From Spirogloea muscicola (lineage: Eukaryota > Streptophyta > Zygnematophyceae > Spirogloeales > Spirogloeaceae), in NCBI GenBank assembly GCA_009602725.1, contig WELB01000238.1, positions 183,868 to 198,200 of the forward strand: DNA of 14,333 bases, given 5' to 3'. This document shows, in pieces, positions 1 to 6,202 of the stretch. Below the pieces are notes generated by a model, which did not search any database, had not been told where the DNA came from, and saw only the letters and a list, made by a program, of their open reading frames with translations. Position 1 is the stretch's first letter. Every line of letters begins with the position of its first letter. The translations under genes were made by a program, and so were the position numbers.

Positions 1-104
1 GACGGCGGCGGCGGCGGAAAGGCGGCGGCGGCGACGGCGGCGGTGGCGGCGGCGGCGGCGGTTGCGACGGCGATGGCGGCGCCGGCGTCGGGATGGACTT
101 GTGG
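1..104. repeat. GC-rich trinucleotide tract
   Basis: An imperfect GGC/GAC trinucleotide run covers most of the first 100 bases. Read on the minus strand, one frame would be proline/serine-rich like the hinge of an extensin or pherophorin, but the other frames are open too because the sequence is low in complexity. An exon of a gene lying off the left edge is possible but cannot be shown. Confidence 0.7.
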
Positions 105-105
105 C

Positions 106-117
106 GGGGGGGGGGGG
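106..117 (+). repeat. Homopolymer G run
   Basis: Twelve consecutive G residues follow the trinucleotide tract. The exact length in the genome is uncertain because such runs are often miscounted. Confidence 0.8.
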
Positions 118-633
118 AAACGGCTCTGAGGGGCGGACCACTAACCCACTTCGGTTTGAACTAATGACCCCTATTCTGCTGTAACCGCTCCTGAAACCTT
201 AGACCGGGGACGGGACGACCGAGGGAGGGGCCGGGTCACGGGATCATCTGCTGTTGGGGAGAGAGAAGGGGGGCGGCGCAGAGGGAGGGAGCCGTTTATC
301 CGCTGTAGTCTGGCAGTTATCACTGGCTGTGAGTTAGCGCCGGAGCTGACTACAGTTTGGGCGGCGGGCGGAACGGCCCCGTCAAGATGACGGCGATCGT
401 CCCGTTCCAGCGCCGGCGGTGGGCGGGCCGGCTTGACGGGGCCCGTCAAGCCGTCGGTGTTCTAAACGGTAGCCGTTAGCTCAGCGGGCCCGGTGCACCG
501 CACCTGCCTGCCGGCAACTGTCGCAACGGGCTCCGAGCGCCAGGTGTCGAGCATCGACGGCTGCAATCGACGGTTCTCGGCGGCCGTGAGGGCTGAGGAG
601 CTAGATGAAGAAATGGGGATGATGCGATGCAAT
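118..633. other. No recognisable gene
   Basis: The stretch is GC-rich at its left end. A minus-strand open frame at 171-449 (92 codons) is proline/arginine-rich and matches nothing I recognise. A perfect TAGCTCAGCGGG, the form of a tRNA A box, lies near 478-490, but no B box follows at tRNA distance. The only clear structure is the inverted repeat at 375-443. Confidence 0.6.
375..443. repeat. Inverted repeat, 12-bp perfect arms
   Basis: GGCCCCGTCAAG at 375-386 is the exact reverse complement of CTTGACGGGGCC at 432-443, with a 45-base GC-rich spacer. A further direct copy of the arm core (CCCGTCAAG) follows at 442-450. The arms could form a stable hairpin in either strand. No gene context explains it. 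Confidence 0.7.
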
Positions 634-1045
634 CGCTGTGACAGAGGCCAGCCCAAAAGAATGTACAGGATGAGAAGATGTGAGGAGAAGTGGGCCTGTA
701 AGGATGATGGGAGAGGCCAGCCCAAAGGAGTGAACAGAGTCAATAACAAATACAGCGTTTCGGGTTCTTGAAAAGTACAAGACGACGGCTGTGAAAGGCC
801 AGCCCAAAAAGCATGAGCAAAAGTCCAAGGGCCGAAAGAAAGGGCCGGAATATCGGCCAAGACATGGGGAAGAGAGACGAAACAGCTCGTCTCATGTAGA
901 CAATTGCTGTGAGAAGCGAGCCCAAGGACAGCAGTTCTCTCGTTGTAAGGCAGTGGCTGTGAGGGAAGTGGCTCTCCCAATGGGGGCAAGGGCTGTGAGA
1001 AGCCAGCCCGAAAAGCATTGACAAGGTTCGAAGGGGCCAAACTAC
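634..1045 (+). repeat. Cluster of dispersed GGCCAGCCCAAAAG motifs
   Basis: Diverged copies of a module with approximate consensus GCTGTGAGAGGCCAGCCC, then AAAAGRATGRACAAGG, then TTCGAAGGGGCC, occur at about 634-674, 709-738, 787-820, 905-930 and 989-1045. A weaker copy lies near 953. Spacing is roughly 75-120 bases. The same module recurs at 9385-9770, so this is a family of interspersed repeats and not coding sequence. On the minus strand each copy reads as a short FGLAS-like peptide, which explains the spurious open frames there. Confidence 0.75.
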
Positions 1046-1260
1046 GAAGGGGCCAGAGCCGCTAGCTCTAAACTAGCGAAGGATGAATCACTCGATAACA
1101 ACGAGTGAGGAGCCTCAAATGCGACAGACTAGCTGGCGGAAAACAATCCCCCTGACGTAAGCCAGAGGCAGCAGCGAGAGCACGGCCAGCATGCAGGTGC
1201 AAAGCGTAGCTCATGGACCGCTGGAGGGATACGGCTAGTCGCATGCGATAGACTTGGGCC
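1027..1260 (+). repeat. Dispersed repeat, segments shared with 9528-9920
   Basis: The segment with CGAAGGGGCCAGAG and AGCTCTAAA (about 1040-1085) is matched at 9530-9567. The segment beginning CGGCCAGCATGCAG (about 1182-1245) is matched at about 9848-9907. The matches are imperfect but share the order of many short words. This looks like an old, decayed copy of an interspersed element. No terminal repeats or reading frame identify its class. Confidence 0.6.
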
Positions 1261-1396
1261 AACGAGCAAGCAGCGTTGAAGTCAGCCTGCTCACCTCGCC
1301 TGCGGGACGCTGTGAGAGCCCAGTACCAACCCTCTCCATCCCCATTCTTTTGATCTTCCCTCTGCCTTTGTCGAGGGCTCGATTGCTATCTCGATT

Positions 1397-1467
1397 GCGG
1401 GCATAGATTAAAGGCAGATTGTCTGCCTTCCAAGCAGAGGTTATGGGTTCCATTCCCTTTGTCGGCA
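1397..1467 (+). tRNA. tRNA-Gly(UCC)-like cloverleaf, probably decayed
   Basis: The 71 bases fold as a cloverleaf. The acceptor stem is 1397-1403 with 1460-1466 (6 of 7 paired, one being G-U). The D arm is GATT/GATT (1406-1409, 1417-1420) with GG in its loop. The anticodon stem is a perfect 5 bp (1422-1426/1434-1438) around loop CTTCCAA, anticodon TCC at 1429-1431. The T arm is 1443-1459 with one mismatch and loop TTCCATT in place of the usual TTCGANT. The 5' start GCGGGCATAG resembles plastid, mitochondrial or cyanobacterial trnG-UCC more than the nuclear plant gene, as I recall them. The T-loop change and acceptor mismatch suggest a pseudogene, perhaps an organelle-DNA insertion. No CCA is encoded. 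Confidence 0.5.
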
Positions 1468-2466
1468 TTTAAATGCAGAATATATACGAGACTAAGTCCT
1501 CAACTTAAGATTTCTCGTCAACATTTTGAGGGTAATTGGCAGGTTCAAAAACTGACTACTAATCCTGTACAAGGGTTGTAAGGGGCCGGAAGCACGGAAC
1601 TACTCCTCATGACTCCTAAGCCTTAAACCCCCAGTTGGCGCTCAGTAACCTCTGGTCAGCAAGTGCGAATCGAGATAATCAGAGGGAGGAAAAATGTCGC
1701 TCTGTTTGAACCTGGACCCAGACCGTGGTTCCATGCGGAACTCCAGGGCTGACGCGTCAATATCAAGCTCAATCTCTTCACTTTGCGATAATGGACAACG
1801 CGATAATGGACAATACCCATATCTGCATGTAGGAGGCAGGAGCTGTATCAAGCGTGCCCCACACTTTTCACAAGGGCCGGCGCGAGGCAAGGACTGTCTC
1901 AAGTGCACAGAGCACTCTTGCCCTAAGCTAATATCTAACTAACATAAATGTGGCTCAAATAAAAACAAGGCTTTAAGGGTACAAAGCTCAGTCCAGTAAA
2001 TCACGACATTTCTCTCAAGTTCTTCTAAAAGCAGGCCTTTAATGGACTTCACTTTTGTGGGCCACCCAGAAAACTGCAGCCGTCAGCTACTTCAGTGGGC
2101 GCCCTGGTTCAGTCCTTGGGAGCATCGATATTTGCGACTCAAGCACGAACTTCGCATGAAGGAAAGAGAGAGGACATTGGTAGAATAATCAGAATCCTAT
2201 ACGTCTCTTTAGAAGTCTACACGAGCAACTTCCGCAGGACGCTATACAAAGTACAGCTGCCCTTGTCACCCCCCAATGCAAATGCCCTTGCCAAAGCACA
2301 TTCTGACACATTTGAGACATCGAAGTTAACCCATGATAATTTCTTGCTTGGAAGTACAAGCGGCAATGTGACACTCGAGCGAGGCTCTCGCAAGAGCATG
2401 CCGAGGTGCAATGTTTCTTTTTCTTTTTTGCGACGGCGCGTGCAGCTTATTCTGCCAAAATTCTAG
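1468..2466. other. No recognisable gene
   Basis: The sequence is moderately AT-richer than the flanking genes. The segment at 1640-1685 (GCGCTCAGTAACC and following) resembles 9586-9632 and belongs to the dispersed repeat family. A plus-strand open frame at 2095-2466 (123 codons) has no motif I recognise, no hydrophobic pattern and no splice context; I do not call it a gene. Confidence 0.5.
1785..1814 (+). repeat. 15-bp tandem duplication
   Basis: GCGATAATGGACAAC (1785-1799) is immediately repeated as GCGATAATGGACAAT (1800-1814), differing in the last base only. Confidence 0.85.
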
Positions 2467-2844
2467 TCACAAGCAGAGAGCCCTCGTCTGCAAGACGAGG
2501 CCAGTGATGGAGGGGGGGGTGGGGCCGGGGGCTGCCAGACGACTTTCTTCATCGAGAGGCGAGAAGGTTCGGTCTTGGCTTATGGCAACTTGGGTGCGGA
2601 GAGCAGCGCCGGCCGGGCAGCTCATCCTTGAGTGCGGACAACTCATGAGCTCCTCCATTACGTAGTACTGTGCCTTTGCTAACTGGGTCTCCATTTGCAA
2701 GCATGGCGAGCTAGAGGCACCAACTTTGCTGACTGCAATTGGGTTTGGTTGGTAACCTGACTTGCAAGGTGATCGCTGTAGACGCGGGAGCAGGGAGGGT
2801 GAGCATCGCGGCGGCCCCAGCACGGGGCCAGCGCCGGCAAGGCG
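2467..2844 (-). other. Probable 3' UTR/downstream flank of gene 1
   Basis: This is the stretch directly after the gene 1 stop codon on the minus strand. I see no AATAAA or TGTAA-type signal on that strand. The one structural element is the hairpin at 2482-2500. The open frame on the minus strand here is not supported as coding. Confidence 0.4.
2482..2500. other. Short perfect hairpin
   Basis: CCTCGTC and GACGAGG pair perfectly around a 5-base loop. It lies about 345 bases beyond the gene 1 stop codon and could be part of its 3' UTR. No T-tract or known family supports a specific role. Confidence 0.6.
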
Positions 2845-3194
2845 TTACCGGGAGATGCACTTGAGGCCGGACCCCCCAGGGTTGTTGGAGCAGTGGGACG
2901 ACGGCGACGCCGTCACCGCCTCCGCTATGTCGTCTGACTCCTCCTCGTCGTCCATGACGCCACGCCGCCAGCTCGCGCCGCCATCGCCGCCGCTCTCGGC
3001 TCCCTCCTTGCGCGCATACCCAAGTCCCTCGAATATGCTCACACGGCAGTCGGCCTGGAAGAGCGACGTCGTCTCGTACGAGTCTGAGTCGTGCAGAATG
3101 TACGCCTTGGGCTTGGACTTGTGCTCGCCGGCACCGCTGTCGGGTGCCGTCCAGAGCTTCTGATACGTTTGCCCGAGCACGCCCTCTGCTCGAC
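2845..3194 (-). CDS. Gene 1 last exon with acidic tail
   Basis: Acceptor GTGCAG gives a phase-1 join reading SSRAEGVLGQTYQ, the end of the root-cap core. YETTSLFQADCRVSIF then matches the usual family end. About 60 further residues follow, including an acidic patch (MDDEEESDDIAEA) and a Ser/Gly/Cys-rich end, before TAA at 2847-2845. I do not recall this extension from land-plant members. Confidence 0.8.
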
Positions 3195-5727
3195 CTGCAC
3201 ATGCAAAGAGGACCTACGACAGTGAGCGGCCATGGTCGAGCATTGGGGCAAGCTACTGTATTCGCTCCCAAACAAAAAAACATTAGTTTGGAACTGCCCA
3301 TTGTCAATGAGCTCCAAAATCAGTCTATTGTATCAACATCCAAGTCTGATTATTAATAAGTCGATGTTGAGAGAATATTGTGACACTATTGCACCAATTA
3401 TCAGTCGACTCTGTGATGAACCAATCAAAAGCCAGCTGCACGCATCATACATGCTATGGCAGCAATTCACCATGCAACAGATTGTATAGTAACCCCCAGG
3501 AGTGCTGCTTACTGGAGAGCTGGGCAAAGTCCATCGACATGTCAATGTGCGCGAAGCAGCTGCTGTCGGTCCAGTTGACGCGTGCGATGGCCTTCACCTC
3601 CACCGTCATCCGCACGAGGTCCTTGACCACGAACATGCCCAAATTGGGCTTGCCCGGCCGCAGAATCGTGACGCCTGCCTCCTTGCTCTCCCACACCGCC
3701 TCCTCGCCCGTCTGGCTCACCGTCAACAGCGGCTGCAGCGAGGAATGGAGGGGGAAAAGCAAAGTCAGCTCATGCATTCAGACAGTCAGCCAGCATCTTT
3801 ACTGCTGGCCAAGTCTTGCATCAACTGCATCAGGCTGTTGCAGTCTTCCATGGAGCGCTGCTGACGGTCTTCAGAAGAGTCCATACCATGCACAGGAAGA
3901 ATGAATCTGGGACCTCCAGCAAAGTGGTCACCATACATCAACGACGATGAAGATGCAAGACAACATTATTAGCTAATGGCCATCCGATGCTAACCTCTCC
4001 GTCCAGGATGAAGACGAGGTGGTCGGCCGTGCCGGTCCATGTCGCCTCCTGCAGCGCACCCACGTAGAGCTTGTGCTTCCCAAACAGCATGGCAATGGCC
4101 TGCCACCAACATCGTGTAACATTGTATATCAGGTCTACAACTTCCATAATGGTTCATCAACACTGAATGCATCTCTCAGCCCTGCTACAGTAAGTAGAGC
4201 CCTTCACATTGGCAAAGATTAGCAGATTATGATGGAGTTGGTATGACGGATTATGAGTGTTCACCTGCACCCAGGTGAAGTCGTGCTTGGCACCAGCGGC
4301 GGCGGCGGCGGGCTTGCCAATGAAGTGCGCGTTGACCTGCAGCGAACGGTCGGACACGATGCAGAAGTCCGCGTCCTTCTTGCCGTGGAACCAGAAGGGC
4401 ACGCCGTCGCCGCCGACGAGCCGGGGGTCGCCGCACAGCGCGCCGCTGCGCCCGCCGCTGCAGTCAGGCTTCTTGAGCAGGCTGGCCGCCCTGCCCGCTG
4501 ACGGAGGCGGCGGCGGCGGCTCCGCGACCGGCGCCGAGCAGATGGGCGGGGGGACGTCCGGCGTGAAGCAGTATGGCCCGACCTTGTACGTCGTACCGGC
4601 CTGCAGCCAGGTCCCGCCTGGCCACGCGGAAGGATCCAAGGCAGTCTGTAAGTCCTTTGCATAAGATTATACAAAGCATGACACAACCAATGCGGAAAAT
4701 ATCACAGTAATGGACCTCTGGAGCCTGTTGCCTGGGTACCCATTAGGATTGTGGTCCTTGTTGTGCATTGCAGGCATTGCGCATTCTGTGGAGTGAAGAG
4801 GTCAAGGTCCGAGTGCCATTAAGAAAGCAGTGGCTGGAAGTAGAGAAGGTGGAGGACGGGAATGCTCACCAGTGGCGTTGAGGATGACCTGGCCGACGTC
4901 GCCGTCGCTGCAGGTGCCGCGGTTGCGGCAGCTCTGAGAAGCAGTGGGGCAGGACCCTGTGAGCTTCACCGCGCACGACTGGAAGTCTTTGTATGTCGTA
5001 CGGGTCGGGACGCCGCCAATCACAAATGCACCATCTGCACCCCAATTATACCATAAGTTCATCATTCAAGTCGATTGATATGTGTATAATTCGCGATGGC
5101 GAGTTGATGAGGAGGCCTTGGTCAAGGACTCTGTGACGCGGCAAATTGAGAATGACTCGCTCTGCCCAACATTTGGCTCAGCAGACGAGAGGACAACTGA
5201 AGACTGGGAAATGATCTGAGACTGAGGGGAGGTAAGTCAAGGATGAAACAGTAGCAGATGTCCGTTATCCTTTACTAGAGGCGCGCAAGCACCGACATGT
5301 CGATCTCTGGCAGCTATGCAGGGCTCTATGCAACTACTGCATCATCTACAAGCACTCTAAGTGCTGCTTGTTGTGCTGCTAATTACTTCATCAACTAGAC
5401 ATGTCAAGTTGGACATCCTCCAAAGCCGCTGCAAGTTTGTCTGCGGACCCCGGATGTGTGCCTTCACTGATGGAGCACAGCAGCAGTCCAGTAGCACACA
5501 GATGACCGAGTTGATGATAAGCACATTAGTGGTGACAGAGTCATGGTAGTCAGACTGGCCGTACTCGAGTTGGTGGGCTGGGTGAAGGTCTTGGTGCCAC
5601 TGGAGCCGAGGTCACAGGTGAGCGTGACGGTGGCGGCGGCGACGCCCGGGTGCAGCGCCCGCCACTGCGCCTTGGTCTCCGACGCCCACGTGTGCGTCAG
5701 GCCCGTGTTGCACGAGTCGCACACAAC
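2845..5727 (-). CDS. Gene 1: Ole e 1-like / root-cap (LEA-like) secreted protein, 5' end missing
   Basis: Six exons on the minus strand (5727-5565, 5034-4870, 4617-4265, 4099-3995, 3732-3513, 3194-2845) join in phase into about 451 residues ending at TAA. Residues 1-100 resemble a Pollen Ole e 1 domain: CDSC near the start, then VTLTC and a G-F-V-I strand, seven cysteines in all. A proline-rich linker (PPPPPP) follows near residue 140. From about residue 170 the protein follows plant root-cap/LEA-related proteins: GDPRLVGGDG, FHGKKDADFC, NAHFIG, DFTWVQ, LFGKHKLYVGA, CFAHID and GVLGQTYQ; the last part corresponds to Pfam Root_cap. Such proteins are usually extracellular with an N-terminal signal peptide, but none is visible here, so at least one 5' exon is missing. 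The C terminus carries an acidic tail. Domain assignment is from remembered motifs, and the exon 2/3 junction has alternatives. Confidence 0.8.
3513..3732 (-). CDS. Gene 1 exon 5 (Root_cap domain core)
   Basis: The exon starts PLLTVSQ after acceptor CTGCAG and ends in phase 1 at donor GTAAGC. It contains MTVEVKAIARV and SCFAHIDMSMDFAQLS, which matches the family's CFAHLDLSFKF-type strand. This is the core of the region corresponding to the Pfam Root_cap family. Confidence 0.85.
3995..4099 (-). CDS. Gene 1 exon 4
   Basis: Thirty-five codons run from AIAMLFGKHKLYVGA to VFILDGE, between acceptor GTGGCAG and donor GTTAGC, both phase 0. The pattern LFGKHKLYVGA...TW....DHL.F..DGE is the central part of plant root-cap/LEA-related proteins. 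Confidence 0.85.
4265..4617 (-). CDS. Gene 1 exon 3 (linker and FHGKKD region)
   Basis: This is the longest exon, 117 codons, running from GTWLQAG to DFTWVQ and ending at donor GTGAAC in phase 0. It holds the proline-rich linker and the conserved GGDGVPFWFHGKKD and VNAHFIGKP motifs. An alanine run (AAAAA) after GKP is an insertion relative to the plant family as I recall it. The exon may begin at 4645 if the other acceptor is used. Confidence 0.8.
4870..5034 (-). CDS. Gene 1 exon 2 (Ole e 1-like, part 2)
   Basis: The acceptor GGTGCAG gives a phase-1 join encoding NGAFVIGG. The exon supplies the remaining cysteines (SCAVKL, GSC, QSC, GTC). The strong donor GTGAGC at 4869 is in phase with acceptor GGCCAG at 4618. 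An alternative in-frame pair is donor GTCATC at 4888 with acceptor TTACAG at 4646, which would drop VILNAT and add TALDPSAWP. Confidence 0.7.
5565..5727 (-). CDS. Gene 1 first visible exon (Ole e 1-like, part 1)
   Basis: The exon follows acceptor TGGCAG and starts VVCDSC. An in-frame TAA lies just upstream, so translation must enter through splicing. It ends in phase 1 at donor GTACGG. The CxxC start and VTLTC strand are the Ole e 1-like signature. The acceptor has a weak pyrimidine tract, so the 5' boundary is less certain than the others. Confidence 0.7.
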
Positions 5728-5901
5728 CTGCCATTACCAACCAGCCCAACTTCAACTGGGTCCTGTGGGTTACTTTATGGTTAGTTAATAGATTACACTT
5801 ATCCAATTTTCAAGTATGTCCTGTGGGATATACTATTTTTATCATTACATGAGTATATGCAATAGTTTGATTCATAGCCATGGCTATGTATTGTAGTAGC
5901 A

Positions 5902-5960
5902 CTCGAGCGAGCGGCCGCCTCGGGGAGAACTCGGGGAGAGCCGGCCGGCCGGCGGCCCCC
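5902..5960. other. GC-rich patch with clustered 8-base palindromes
   Basis: CTCGAG (5902-5907), GCGGCCGC (5911-5918) and GGCCGGCC (5943-5950) lie within 50 bases, together with CTCGGGGAGA repeated twice in tandem (5919-5940). The patch sits abruptly in AT-richer sequence. It may be native GC-rich DNA; linker-like contamination is a less likely alternative. Confidence 0.5.
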
Positions 5961-5995
5961 GGACCTGAGTCTTGATCTTCTTCCTACGTGGCTGG

Positions 5996-6071
5996 CTTCT
6001 ACAGCCGCTATTCTGATATCGCGTATTATTTGCCTTCTACAGCCGCTCGCCTGATATCAGCAGCCGCTGAT
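5996..6071. repeat. 38-bp imperfect direct repeat, two copies
   Basis: CTTCTACAGCCGCT followed by CTGATATC occurs at 5996-6020 and again at 6034-6058. A third partial core (CAGCCGCT) lies at 6061-6068. It lies about 130 bases before the start of the 89-bp array and does not share its unit. Confidence 0.8.
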
Positions 6072-6202
6072 TCTTTGCCTTCCGGCCTTGGCGGCGGCGG
6101 CGGCGGCGGCGGGGGACGCCATGGCTGCCGCTCTTGGGAAGGAGAGAGAGGGGGAGAGAGAGGCAGAGCAGAGGAGGGAGGGCGAAAGGAGAGAGGAGCC
6201 CA

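Larger units (their letters stand above)
5728..6202 (-). other. 5' flank of gene 1; no exon recognised
   Basis: This lies upstream of the first visible exon on the minus strand. No exon encoding a signal peptide could be recognised. It contains the palindrome TAGCCATGGCTA near 5877-5888, a GC-rich patch at 5902-5960, a 38-bp direct repeat at 5996-6071 and a GGC run at 6088-6112. A minus-strand ATG near 6122 has a good initiation context but opens a short alanine-rich frame that ends quickly. Confidence 0.5.

Noticed and set aside
476-540. tRNA gene starting at a perfect A box (TAGCTCAGCGGG)
   Set aside because: No B box or T-arm follows at the right distance and no acceptor pairing could be found.
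462-1040. A 192-codon minus-strand open frame with FWAGLSQP-like repeats
   Set aside because: The apparent peptide repeats come from the GGCCAGCCCAAA motif, which recurs at 9385-9770 in non-coding sequence and reads in several frames.
2095-2466. A 123-codon plus-strand open frame
   Set aside because: No recognisable domain, no compositional contrast with its surroundings and no splice or start support.
3144-4501. Plus-strand open frames opposite gene 1
   Set aside because: They are antisense shadows of GC-rich minus-strand exons. The family motifs and splice phases are on the minus strand.
6057-6125. First exon of gene 1 starting at the minus-strand ATG near 6122
   Set aside because: The initiation context is good but the frame encodes an alanine-rich peptide that stops after about 20 codons without a hydrophobic leader or an in-phase donor.
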